A DNA stretch of 39,256 bases, from positions 1 to 39,256 of the forward strand of contig PJAB01000125.1 of the NCBI GenBank assembly GCA_002887195.1. The letters are read 5' to 3'. Source of the DNA: Chrysochromulina parva (taxonomy: Eukaryota; Haptophyta; Prymnesiales; Chrysochromulinaceae). This document shows positions 26,475 through 35,669 of this stretch, piece after piece (positions within the stretch are counted from its first letter, which is position 1; each line of letters starts with the position of its first letter). The notes beneath the pieces were generated by a model. The model saw only the letters and a list, made by a program, of their open reading frames with translations, searched no databases and had not been told where the DNA came from. Position numbers and translations under genes: made by a program.

Positions 26475-29070
26475 CTAAGAGCACCACAGGGCCCCCACCT
26501 TCCCGCCGGGCGCATCTGTCCGCAAACGCATCGGGTCAAAGGCCGAGCGGCTCGCGCTGTGCCCAGCCGCCCGAAGCGCCTCGACGAGCGCGGTGGGTGA
26601 ACGACTGCCCGTGTGCACGCTAAACGGCGGCAGCCCGGGTGCATCCGCGAGCGCCAGCTCAAATGCCTTGCGCGCCTCTCGTTGCAGCTCCTCCTCAGCG
26701 GACGAGGCTGGCGCCGGCGGCAACCTTCGGCCAGCGCCGCCACCATTCGCGTCGGGCGGCGGCTCATCGGCAGCGCACGAGGCGAGGCAGCGTCGCAAAA
26801 AGGGGGCGCTCTGCAGCGGCCCCAGCCAAAGCGGGCCCACGTCGTGGCCGTCGGGGGTATTTGCACGCCCAATCAGGGCTCGCGACGCGTCGGAGGCCGC
26901 CGCGCCCTTGCGAATTCGGCCAGTCACGTGGATAAAGTGTGACCCTGGAGGGCTATGTGAGTGGAGCACATCGACACCGCGTCCATGGCGAGCGCATGCA
27001 TCGGCCAAAGCCGCACAGAGGATTCGCACGCCGACTTCACGCCAGTTACCGTCCTTGCGGCTGGCCGTCGCGCCGTACACGCGAAGAGTCACCTGATGAG
27101 GGAGGCAATCAGAGGTCATCATCAGAGGTCATCAGCGCCGTATACACGCGAAGAGTCGCCTCGGGATAGTTGGCCTAATGAGGGAGGCCATCAGATGCAA
27201 TCAGAGGTCATCAGAGGTCATCAGAGGTCATCAGAGGTCATCAGAGGTCATCAGGGGTCATCACCTCGGGATAGTTGGCGAAGAGCACGCTGGTGTCGGT
27301 GGCCGTGACGGAGACGACCGAGCCATGCGCAGCGCGGCTGGCGAGCGTATCGAGGAAGGGCACGCATGAGCCAAAAGGGTCAACATGCACAAAATCAAAC
27401 GGCGGCGCGTGCAGCAGCAGCGCGCGGAAGTCGGCACATGCCACACGCAGCGGCATGAGCCCCGACACACTCGGTGACATCGAGGGCGGGGAGGGCGATG
27501 ACGACCACGCCAGAGAGGACAACGAGGATGGCGACGACGTTACCGATGGCAGACTGAGCCGCTCGCACGCAAAGCCGTTGAGTGCCGCGTTGCGAGCAAT
27601 CATCGCACAGCATCCGGCGTCGAGATCGGCCGCGGTTACTTCGATAGCGCGCTCGTGCGATGCACCTCCCTCAAGAGCCTCGGCGCTCGCCACGGCGCCT
27701 GACATGGCGCCCGGCAGAGCGCTCCGCGTGGCGCCCGGCCGGCGGCGAAGGGCGGCGAGCCATCGCATGGCAATCGAGCCTGAGGCCGAGAAGCCATCGA
27801 GGACACGTAGGGTATGCCCGGCCGCGCCCAGCCCCTCGCCTGTCGTATTGGCCCAAGCGCCCGGTGCGACAGCCGCCGCGAGCGAGTGCACGCACAGCGA
27901 GCGTCGTAGGGTCATCTTGGGGTTGTAAAAGCCAACAGAGCTTCCAGGGGCCTGGGCGAGGGCAGGTGAGACAAGAAGGCGCACCTCGCCCTCATCGACC
28001 AGGCGCAGCTCAGCATCGCCTTGCAACAGCCCAGCTGGCAGTGGCTCGCACGCGACGGCAGGCGACGTGGCAGCTACACTGAGCTGTGCGGGTGCCGTTG
28101 AGAGTGCGGCAGGTGTGAATGGCGGCCCGGCAGGTGTGAATGGCGGCCCGACGGACTTGCCTCCGACCGTTGGCGCGCTGTCGGTCATGCCACCGAGCAT
28201 ACTGGCAACTCGAACGACGGCGTCTTGCAGGCGCCGGGCGAGGCGGGCGAGTGGACCATCATCGTCGCCTTGGAGGTGACGAAGCTGACGAAGCTGACAA
28301 ACCCTAAGCATCGGCCACGGTGCAGGCACTTGTCGCAGCCAAACGATCAACCTTTGAACAAGTCCGGCCGTGGGTGCCGAGCTGTGAATGCTCGGGAGGT
28401 GTGAATGTCCGGCTGTGGGTGCTGAGCCTACAAGTTGCCTGTGGCTCTCGTCAGCAGCGGCGGTTGGCGCTGCAGCTGATGCTGCCGACTTGCGCGCACC
28501 CATCGCCTGCTGGCTCCGGAACTCGCAGATTGCCATGCCGATGGCGTGCGTCACGTTGAGCGATTGATGTGCGCCTTGCATCTCGATGAACACCTTGTGG
28601 TCGTACCCATTTACGAGGCGCTGCAGGATCCGATGGTCGACGCCAGATCCCTCTGCGCCGGCCATGAGCACGCAGCGGCTCGGGAACGTGAAAGAGGAAA
28701 GCGGCACAGCTCCGTCGACGATCTCAAGAGCCACAATCGGCAACCGCGAGCCACCATCCTTGTGCTCGCTGAGCCACTCGAGCAGGCGATTGAAGCTCCA
28801 GACATTGCACGTGACGTACCTTTCGCAACCCTTGGCGTTAGCTGACATGAGTGCTCGCTCGTGGGGACCCATTTCGTGAAGGCCCTCACCTCTTGCATCG
28901 TTTGCACCGCCTCGCCAGGTCCATGCGCCGACGTGATGGACCTGTGTGATGCCGAAGCAGCCACACAAGCGATAGAGCGCGCCAAAGTTTTGGGGCGTCT
29001 TCAGCCCCACGGTCATGATTTGTAAATCATGATCGCTTAGCGTGAGCGGCGAGGCGGACTCGATGACCAT
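26475..29070 (-). CDS. Fused tRNA methyltransferase: SpoU/TrmH-type domain + Trm1-type domain
   Basis: Exons 29070-27265 (602 codons) and 27092-26475 (205 codons plus TAG) give 807 residues. Residues about 18-185 are a SPOUT (SpoU/TrmH) 2'-O-methyltransferase, with motif 1 around Asn28/Arg34 (PQNFGALYR), motif 2 around Glu140 (GAEGSGVD) and motif 3 around Asn172 (QSLNVTHAIG). A Pro/Ala-rich linker follows. Residues about 340-807 match Trm1, which makes N2,N2-dimethylguanosine (usually position 26 of tRNA): FYNPKM (about 382), the AdoMet loop LDGFSASGS (Asp425), ADLDAG, the catalytic-type VDPFG (Asp564), and ANYPE. After the intron come the Trm1 C-terminal motifs REVGVRIL, GPLWLGPL and FDPMRLRTDAP. 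The ATG at 29070 is in GCGGCATGG. An upstream exon cannot be excluded. Fusing ribose and base tRNA methylation in one protein is unusual. Confidence 0.85.
27093..27264 (-). other. Intron of the SpoU-Trm1 gene, filled with minisatellite
   Basis: Donor CCCGAG|GTGATG and acceptor CTCATCAG|GTGACT. It is phase 0 and 172 bp. Splicing joins ANYPE to VTLRVYG as expected for Trm1. An unspliced read would stop soon after the donor. Confidence 0.8.
27199..27262. repeat. 10-bp minisatellite (ATCAGAGGTC)n, about 6 units
   Basis: Five exact units and one variant (ATCAGGGGTC) ending at the intron donor. Further copies occur at 27109-27133. All lie inside the intron. Confidence 0.9.
28108..28149. repeat. 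21-bp tandem duplication in the interdomain linker
   Basis: Two identical 21-bp units coding (minus strand) for GPPFTPA twice, in the linker between the SpoU and Trm1 domains. A second in-frame duplication with a 45-bp offset lies at 28362-28427 (SAPTAG motif). Confidence 0.8.
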
Positions 29071-29240
29071 GCCGCGTCTGCTCACGTGCGGCCTATCGCG
29101 GCTTTCTGTCCTGTTTTCAGAATTTCGCTCACGACGACGCGCAATTCTGCTGAATCTCAAACACGAAAATAATCCCCACGATTCGAGCGGCGCTCTTCTG
29201 ATACTGAGGACTTCGTGTTCAATTCAATTGCCTCAGCCGC

Positions 29241-29864
29241 TCAGAACGCGCGCCCGAAGCCGATCTTCGCGGGCGCGGCAGGAGACGGATGGCCCTCGCA
29301 CCCGTCCTCGGCTGAGAGCCAGAGCTGATTCACCCGATCGAGATGCAAGTAAAACCTATGGTGCAGCGTGTAGGCTTTGTCGCCAAACTTCTTGCGGAAT
29401 CCGACCAATCCCTCCTTCTCGAGATGCTCACCTGTACGCCACTGGCGGCTGGCGTCGTGACCCCAGCCGTCGTAGCCCGCGAGCTCAGGCGCTGTCCAGC
29501 CCTCTGGGTCGTCTCCGCCGGCCTTGGTCAGATGGATTGCGAAGCCCATGCCGCCCGTCGCAGTGGGCACCTGTCGGACCTCACGTCCGTGGAAGATCTT
29601 GGCATTGTCCGCCTCTGCCGATTTCGAGTAGCCTGGGATCCGCGCCATGCGATTTGCTTTCGCATCGTACACAACAGGGGTCTGAGCATTGCCGCTCGCC
29701 AGGTGCTCCCTGAGCTTGTCGGACAGAATGAGCTGAAACATCATGCCGCCGCAAAAGTTGAAGGTCGCCTTTGAGTCGTGCAGGTCGACGAGGTACTGAG
29801 CCATATTGCCATCGGAGTAGTGGGCGTCGCGTGCTTCGGGGACATGGAGGTGAGGCGCCATCAT
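29241..29864 (-). CDS. Conserved protein of unknown function (207 aa)
   Basis: An intronless frame ending in TGA at 29241. The ATG at 29864 has the strong context GCACCATGATGG and starts just before the well-ordered part (HVPEARDAHYSDGN). An in-frame ATG at 29945 would add 27 Arg-rich residues that could be a mitochondrial presequence. Striking segments are FNFCGGMMFQL, KIFHGREVRQVP, GGDDPEGW, GYDGWGHDASRQWR and LHHRFYLHLD. The many conserved-looking W, H, D and G residues suggest an enzyme or ligand-binding fold, but I cannot assign a family with confidence. I have an impression of similar proteins in other algae, which a search should test. It lies 170 bp downstream of, and on the same strand as, the SpoU-Trm1 start, and is divergent from the thioesterase. 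Confidence 0.75.
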   Translation of the reverse strand: MMAPHLHVPEARDAHYSDGNMAQYLVDLHDSKATFNFCGGMMFQLILSDKLREHLASGNAQTPVVYDAKANRMARIPGYSKSAEADNAKIFHGREVRQVPTATGGMGFAIHLTKAGGDDPEGWTAPELAGYDGWGHDASRQWRTGEHLEKEGLVGFRKKFGDKAYTLHHRFYLHLDRVNQLWLSAEDGCEGHPSPAAPAKIGFGRAF

Positions 29865-30143
29865 GGTGCTCGTGCGCGTTGGGTTGAAGTCGTGCCGATC
29901 GTAACTCGCTCGATGGCGTTCTCGGAAGCTTCTCCGTCCAGTCATGTCAAGTCAAGTCATGTCTTCGGGCTTCCGGAGCACATTCGAAAGGCTTCCGCTT
30001 GGCTTCCGCACACTTCCACATGTGGTGCGGATAAACGGGTTCACAGCACATGAGTCAACTTTGACTCTCTCTTCGCGCGGTCCGCGCGCGCGCGGGTCCG
30101 TATACCCTCATAACATTCGTGCCTTCTGGACCTACCGTGGTCA
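29865..30143. promoter_or_regulatory. Divergent intergenic region (unknown protein / thioesterase)
   Basis: 279 bp between start codons on opposite strands. It contains short GTCAAGTCAAGTCATGTC repeats near 29946-29963, related to the TTGAC repeat at 23683. No TATA box is evident. Confidence 0.4.
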
Positions 30144-31121
30144 ATGACTACGCTCCACCTCGTCACGCGCACCTTGTTCCGCGTGAGCGCTTTGCGACGC
30201 TCATTTGGTGCCGATATGCTGGGGCTTCGGCTGCCTGAAGATGGTGGAAGCGTCCGCGTCGACCACTTCGACTCCAATCAATGCAGCATGACGTTCAATT
30301 GGCCAGCGTGGCTCTGCCGTGCCGACGGCCAACTGTGCCTCGCCAGCGCGCTCGCCGCCTGCGACGAGGCATCCACGTTTGGTCTGGCTGCGTGGGACGC
30401 GAGGCACCGCCCAGGCGTGTCCGTGACGCTCTCAGGCCAGCGCGTCTCGCATGCGCCAGTCCGAGCTGGAGAGCCGCTCACCTTCAATTCCCGACTCATC
30501 AAGGGCGGCCAGACGCTCGCCTGGCTGCACATAGACGTTTCGAACGCTGACGGTGAGGTTCTTGCGACGGGTCGGCACCTCAAGTTCCAATCTACGGGCA
30601 TGCCGCCGGGCTGGGACATCGTGGCGCATCCGCTCTTGCGTCCGGCTCTCTACTCCGCGGTCCGTCATTGGCACACGCGACTGGCCGAGAGCACGCCGCC
30701 GCCCTTCCCAGCTTCGGATGCCTCGCGACGGGAGAACCTGTCGATGACGGCGAGCGCCGATTCCTCGGCAGCCGATCCCTTCCTGACAAGTGCACCCCTG
30801 CTGTCGAACACGGCGGCGCCGATCGCGTTCACGGCCACCATGACGCGCAAGTACGGCAATCCAGGCGGCACGCTCCACGGGGGATGTGCGGCGATGCTGT
30901 GCGACGAGACGGCCGCGGCGAGCTACTGCGCCGCGCTCGGAACCGACGCGCCGCCAGCGGTGCAGCGCATGCATGTAAGCCTGCTTGGGGCGGTCGACGT
31001 GGCGAAGCCGCGGCTGGTCGAGACGAGCGCCGTCACAAGCGCGGTACAGGGACGAGCGCATGCGACGCTGCGTGTGCCTGGCAAAGCCACGCCGGCGGTT
31101 GAGGCGGACATTTGGTGGTGA
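30144..31121 (+). CDS. Double-hotdog acyl-CoA thioesterase family protein (325 aa)
   Basis: ATG at 30144 to TGA at 31119. The second half is a clear PaaI/4HBT-type hotdog domain: NPGGTLHGGCAAMLCDETAA, with His245 in the HGG signature and Asp254 on the central helix, then VSLLGAVDVAKPR and alternating beta strands to the C-terminus. The first half (residues about 40-150) has a degenerate hotdog pattern (QLCLASALAACDEASTFGL, LTFNSRLIKGGQTLAWLHID), so this is a tandem double hotdog as in several eukaryotic thioesterases. The family hydrolyses acyl-CoA to free acid and CoA. The N-terminus (MTTLHLVTRTLFRVSALRR) is basic, hydroxylated and free of acidic residues, which suggests a mitochondrial presequence. 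The specific acyl substrate cannot be read from sequence. Confidence 0.8.
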   Translation: MTTLHLVTRTLFRVSALRRSFGADMLGLRLPEDGGSVRVDHFDSNQCSMTFNWPAWLCRADGQLCLASALAACDEASTFGLAAWDARHRPGVSVTLSGQRVSHAPVRAGEPLTFNSRLIKGGQTLAWLHIDVSNADGEVLATGRHLKFQSTGMPPGWDIVAHPLLRPALYSAVRHWHTRLAESTPPPFPASDASRRENLSMTASADSSAADPFLTSAPLLSNTAAPIAFTATMTRKYGNPGGTLHGGCAAMLCDETAAASYCAALGTDAPPAVQRMHVSLLGAVDVAKPRLVETSAVTSAVQGRAHATLRVPGKATPAVEADIWW

Positions 31122-31296
31122 ATGGGGCACGCTCTCGTCATCGGGAGCAAGCGAGAACGTGAGCAAGCGTGCAAGGGGTGCAAAGATGCATTATAGTAAG
31201 GAAAGTACTGCAACATTGTAAGATGTGGTTGTGGAGTGTTTTTCTTGACTCCGGTTTCGCGGCTGTCGTGTGAACGTTCACACCTGGCAGAGAAAA
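31122..31296 (+). promoter_or_regulatory. Short spacer upstream of the metalloprotease gene
   Basis: 175 bp between the thioesterase stop and the metalloprotease ATG, both on the plus strand. It must hold the 3' UTR of one gene and the promoter of the next. No distinct motif is seen. Confidence 0.3.
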
Positions 31297-34200
31297 ATGG
31301 CCGTCCCGCCTCCGCTCCAGGTGCTGATCGCTCTCGTGGCGTTCGCGCCCCAGCGCGCAGCCGCCTACTCATACTTTAGTGCCCCGTGGAATTTGACTTC
31401 CAACGGAGGAACGGAACGCCACTTCAGTTGGTCGCTGCCAGCCCTCGCGGCCGACTCATCAGGCCTGGGCGGCGGCATCACGTATGCCATCGATCCGAGC
31501 TTCTGCACGATGATGCTCGCGCGGTTCCGGGAGCAGTCATTCACGTGGTGGGAGGCGATCCTCAACATGGGGTTTACGTTCGTCGATTGCGCCGAGATTT
31601 CCGACGCCATCGGTCGAGCATTCAACACGTGGGCTGCCAATCACAAGGCCATCAGCTTTAAGGATGTGAGCTCAGTGTGTGCTGCCGGCGGCTGGGCATC
31701 GAACGACTGCACGCTTGCTGAGGTGTCCGTTACAGCCACTGTGCCGCGAGATGCCGAAGAGGCAGGGCGCGCGGCGTGGGTGCTCAACTACCCCGCCAAG
31801 GACCGAGGATGGGTGTCGCCGCCGGGCCCCGGCCGACGCACGACCGCGGGCGTCTGGGTGAGCGGCGACTACTCCATCGCGTACGCTGAAATGGAGTTCA
31901 ACTCGGCGCAGTGCTGGTACCTGGACAATACGTTCTGCTCGGGCCTCCATTTGAACGGCGCGAACGGTGACCTAGCTTTGCGGATCACGTTGCTGGTCTG
32001 CTTTATTGTGGGGTGCGCGATGGTCATCTGGTTCCTGCTCGCGTGGTTCGACTCCGCGATTCACCAGCTTTATGCGGGCGCCGCCACCACCCGACGGACC
32101 ATCGTCGGCGGATGGCAGAACTTCGACAAGCCGCTCGACCTCGACCTCGATCTCGACCGCCCTGGCCCCCGGCGCGGCAGTCGGCGCGACGGCGGCTGCT
32201 GCGGCTGTTGCGGCTGCAGCGGCTGCAGCGGCTGTGTGGGATCTACGGCGCGCGTCTTCGCCGTGTCCGGCTCGACGCTGCTGGACAGGTTCGAGCGGCT
32301 CAGCGGCGCGCTTGGCGTGGCCTCGACTACCCTGTGCCTCCTCCTACTGATCGCGCCGCCGATTGTGTACGTTCGCGTCTACTTACCGTGTGTCGAATGC
32401 TTTGACTTCGAGGCCGCGACAGCGCATGAGATCGGGCACATCCTCGGCTTCCACCACCCGGACACGCAGGGCTATGCCATCTATGAGCCGGCGGTGCGCC
32501 CGATGGGCCCCGCCCTCTGCCAGCAGCCGCTGAGCAGCCTCGAGCGACGGGTCGGATATGCTGGGTTTTTCGGAGCTGCAGGTGGTGATTTGGATGGGTC
32601 GATCATGTTCTCGACGACGACCCATCGCGCGCGCGCGTGCCTCACGCAGGACGACCTCGACGGGCTCAACTACCTGTACCCGGCATGCGACCACGTGCGC
32701 CTGGCGCCGCCGCTGTGCGTGCGCTCGCCGCGTCGATCCGGCTTCCTCCGGTTGTTGCTTGCGCTGCTCGTGCCTTTCGTGCTTGCGATGCTGATCATAC
32801 AGCTGTTTGCTCTGTACGCCTCTCGGCGCGAGCGCAAGCGCTTCCGCGAGCTCGCGCGAGATTTGCAGTTGCTTTGGAGGGATGGCGGCGCGCTCAAGGC
32901 GCTCGGCGCCTTCGATGCGAGCAAGTTAGGCTACCAGCGAGGGACGGCCGTGGCGGCTGGCGGCAAGGGCGGCAAGGGCGGCGGCGCATATGCGCGCGTG
33001 CCCACGACGGACGCAGCGCTACACGAGTTTGCGTTGCATCTGCGGCACGCGGGCGCCGCAGCGGAAGCGGAGCGTCTAAAGGCTCTGAGGCGAGCTAGGT
33101 GGCAGCGCGCTGCAGCCGCTGCCATCGAGGCGCATCATGGCGGCGCGGGCGCTGGCGGCATCGGCGCGGGCAGTGGCGCCGGGGCGGCCGCCGGGTGTAA
33201 ACCAAAGGCCCCAAAGGCGAAGCCCGGTACGGCGCCTCACCTGCCCGGTACGGCGCCTCACCTGCCCGGTACGGCGCCTCACCTGCCCGGGATGGCACGT
33301 CACGTGGCCGAAGAGGTGAAGCCCAAGGAGAAGCGTAGCCGAAAGGGTGGGCTCGTGTTGAGCGTCTTCCCCACCGCTGGCGCCCCCGATTCGGCGGCGG
33401 CTGCATCGGCGGCGGCTGCCTCGGATGCGGCTGCCTCAGACGACCTGCGCGAGCTCTTCCAGCTCTTTGAGATCGTGCCTTTGGTCGCGCTCGTGCGGAG
33501 TGGCAAGCTCGTCAGTGGGTTGCGAGAGCCTCTCGCCCAGTTGTCTCGCGAGGTGCGCGAGGTCCATGGCGAGCTGCACGCGGCGACGGAGAGGCAAATG
33601 CAGCGGCAGGAGCAGACGGCTCGCGAAGGGGCGGCGGCGGCGGCGGCGGAGGCGGCGGCAGAGGCTTCGAGAGGGGGCATCTTCCGCGCGGCCCGATGCG
33701 TGTGGGCAGTGTGGTGGCGTTGGCTTATGTGCTTGCTCGGCCTCGCCAGCCGCCCTGCACGCCCCCCGCTCAACACGGGCGGTGGGAAGGTAGGCACTCG
33801 GCATGACCTCTACCGTCGGCTCTCCACTCAACTCCCGATCTGTGTCGACGCTTTGGTTGACTCGGATGAGGCTCAGGTTCGCGACGTGGGGGCGGTGTTG
33901 ACGGCCCTCGAGGCACTCGAGACTGAGGCATTGGAGCGAGCATGGCGCGAGGGGCACCCTGTAGGCTTGCCTACCCGCCGCCGTCCGTTCATGGGGCTCG
34001 TGCTCGCTGCGGCGTTGGGGCTCGCCTCTACACCTTACCTGATCACTGCGATGGTGGTGGCGATTGTACTGGCGGCTGGCTACATGCTGGTTTGCGATGC
34101 GCACGCGCTGCTTCGCCGCGTACCTGCTTCGCCGCCGCCGTCGCCGCTCGCCGACGGGCGAGACGAGATGTCAACGGTACAGGCCGCCTCCGCCATCATG

Positions 34201-35286
34201 GCTGCGCCAAGTTCCAAGAAGCCCTGGACCGCGGCGGAGATTGAGGACATCCGCAACGACTGTGTTGCCAACGACGTGCCGTATGATCTCGCGAGCTTCG
34301 CCAGCCTGAGCGAGGCCGAGCTTGTGACCTACTTCGAATCCGGCGGAGACGTGCTGCCCATAGGCGTCTCGAAGCCGAGACCGGTGAGCCGGTCGATAAC
34401 TCTTCTGGGCAGCCGCCTCTCGATGGCCGCGGCCGGGGAGGAGAAGGGGGGCAAGGAGGACGAAAGGGACGCATCGGCTGAGGCAGGGGCCGAGGCGGCA
34501 GCAACAGGCGAGGCGGCAGCGGCAGCAACGCCGCAACAGCCGCTCTCCGAGTTCTTCGGATGGCTATCGAGCCTCAGCCCTCTCACGGACTCTACCGGTA
34601 CGCGCATCAAGGCCGCAGAGTCCCCAGCAGGCACGGCGGACCCAGCGGCGGGCGGCCTTGGTGCGCTCTTGGATGGGCTTGCAGCCGGAGCCCCGGATGC
34701 GCCCGCCACGGCGCCCGCCACGCTCGCCCCGCCCGCCGCCGCCCCATCGGCCGTTCTGGCCGTGCCGGCCGTGGCAGCCGGGCCGGCGATATTGCCAGCG
34801 GGCGCGCAGAGAGTCGCAGCACTCACGGCGGCAGATGCGCCGGCGGCGCGGACGGCGCCGGCGCGGCCAGCGCTCCGCAGCCGGCCACCTGGCGGGCGAG
34901 TGTCGCAGGACTCTACCGGTATGCGTGGACTCCAGTTTGCGAAGCTGCTCGCGGACGGCCATGAGGCGCGCGCGGCCTTCCTCCGCTGGGTAGTGGAGGT
35001 GACCGCGCACGTTGCGGAGCCGGACGCATCATTAATGGCCAATGAGTCCGATGTGACTGCAGTCGATGCCGCCAGTGACGCCGACATCGCGACCGCGGGA
35101 ATGGCGGCGGTACGGGCCGTTGCATCGGTGTTGCGTGCCGTGCACGAGCAGCAGACGGCCGAGGCCGAGGCCAAGAGGGAGGCTGCCGAGGCTGCACGCA
35201 GCCGCGGCGGCAACGGTCTTGGTAGTCTGTTCCAGAGAGCGCTTCCGCGCGCCCGCCGTGGTGGCGCGAACGCACTACGCAGATGA
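31297..35286 (+). CDS. Multi-pass membrane matrixin-like zinc metalloprotease (1329 aa)
   Basis: ATG at 31297 (context AAAAATGG) to TGA at 35284, intronless. A signal peptide occupies residues 1-24. A matrixin-type helix segment (AIGRAFNTWAANHKAISF) lies near residues 105-122. The zinc motif HExxHxxGxxH uses His377, Glu378, His381 and His387 and is followed by PD. A Met-turn (SIMF, Met437) and the matrixin ending DDLDGLNYLYP follow. Hydrophobic segments are at about 226-250, 339-363, 483-508, 796-818 and 899-934. The first two lie inside the protease domain and flank a Cys/Gly-rich loop (about 299-314). The remaining 800 residues are Ala-rich and low-complexity, with three GTAPHLP repeats. 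The family cleaves extracellular proteins; in algae related enzymes act on cell-wall or surface glycoproteins. Its substrate here is unknown. Confidence 0.85.
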   Translation: MAVPPPLQVLIALVAFAPQRAAAYSYFSAPWNLTSNGGTERHFSWSLPALAADSSGLGGGITYAIDPSFCTMMLARFREQSFTWWEAILNMGFTFVDCAEISDAIGRAFNTWAANHKAISFKDVSSVCAAGGWASNDCTLAEVSVTATVPRDAEEAGRAAWVLNYPAKDRGWVSPPGPGRRTTAGVWVSGDYSIAYAEMEFNSAQCWYLDNTFCSGLHLNGANGDLALRITLLVCFIVGCAMVIWFLLAWFDSAIHQLYAGAATTRRTIVGGWQNFDKPLDLDLDLDRPGPRRGSRRDGGCCGCCGCSGCSGCVGSTARVFAVSGSTLLDRFERLSGALGVASTTLCLLLLIAPPIVYVRVYLPCVECFDFEAATAHEIGHILGFHHPDTQGYAIYEPAVRPMGPALCQQPLSSLERRVGYAGFFGAAGGDLDGSIMFSTTTHRARACLTQDDLDGLNYLYPACDHVRLAPPLCVRSPRRSGFLRLLLALLVPFVLAMLIIQLFALYASRRERKRFRELARDLQLLWRDGGALKALGAFDASKLGYQRGTAVAAGGKGGKGGGAYARVPTTDAALHEFALHLRHAGAAAEAERLKALRRARWQRAAAAAIEAHHGGAGAGGIGAGSGAGAAAGCKPKAPKAKPGTAPHLPGTAPHLPGTAPHLPGMARHVAEEVKPKEKRSRKGGLVLSVFPTAGAPDSAAAASAAAASDAAASDDLRELFQLFEIVPLVALVRSGKLVSGLREPLAQLSREVREVHGELHAATERQMQRQEQTAREGAAAAAAEAAAEASRGGIFRAARCVWAVWWRWLMCLLGLASRPARPPLNTGGGKVGTRHDLYRRLSTQLPICVDALVDSDEAQVRDVGAVLTALEALETEALERAWREGHPVGLPTRRRPFMGLVLAAALGLASTPYLITAMVVAIVLAAGYMLVCDAHALLRRVPASPPPSPLADGRDEMSTVQAASAIMAAPSSKKPWTAAEIEDIRNDCVANDVPYDLASFASLSEAELVTYFESGGDVLPIGVSKPRPVSRSITLLGSRLSMAAAGEEKGGKEDERDASAEAGAEAAATGEAAAAATPQQPLSEFFGWLSSLSPLTDSTGTRIKAAESPAGTADPAAGGLGALLDGLAAGAPDAPATAPATLAPPAAAPSAVLAVPAVAAGPAILPAGAQRVAALTAADAPAARTAPARPALRSRPPGGRVSQDSTGMRGLQFAKLLADGHEARAAFLRWVVEVTAHVAEPDASLMANESDVTAVDAASDADIATAGMAAVRAVASVLRAVHEQQTAEAEAKREAAEAARSRGGNGLGSLFQRALPRARRGGANALRR
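33228..33290 (+). repeat. 21-bp tandem repeat (3 units) in the metalloprotease gene
   Basis: Three perfect units encoding GTAPHLP, at residues about 645-665. They sit in the cytosolic low-complexity region after the third membrane segment. Confidence 0.85.
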
Positions 35287-35669
35287 TGGTCTGGAACATG
35301 TGCCGTCGTGCTTCGGTCCGGTACTGCCGCTGGTCCGGCCATGTACAATGATAACAAGACTCAGATTGTCCACTTTTGGGGGTCCTCGGGTGTGCGCGTG
35401 CGGAGATCAACGCTCTGTGAACGTGCTCATACTGATCGTCATTTCGTTTCGCAACCGGCGCGGCCCGTCGATGACGTTGACCGGATACAGACAGTTATCA
35501 GGGTTTGCAAAACATGTCATGCCTTCTTTCGATAGATCGGTGACAACAATAAGACCTCTGGGAAATACCGGGCAGTGGCGCGCGCGGTAACCCCAAGAAG
35601 GCAGATCCGCGCGGGCCGCCACACCGATCGCTCATCGGCATCAGACCCGCACCATCTTGCACCGCGCGC
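35287..35669. other. Intergenic region between convergent metalloprotease and eIF3h genes
   Basis: 383 bp containing both 3' UTRs. Lower GC than the flanking genes. No further feature is seen. Confidence 0.5.

Noticed and set aside
27109..27262. CRISPR-like short repeats
   Set aside because: The 10-bp units are contiguous without spacers, lie within a spliceosomal intron and belong to a eukaryotic genome. They are a minisatellite.
29019..29036. Palindrome CATGATTTGTAAATCATG
   Set aside because: It lies inside the start of the SpoU domain coding sequence (DHDLQIM). A short palindrome here is likely chance.
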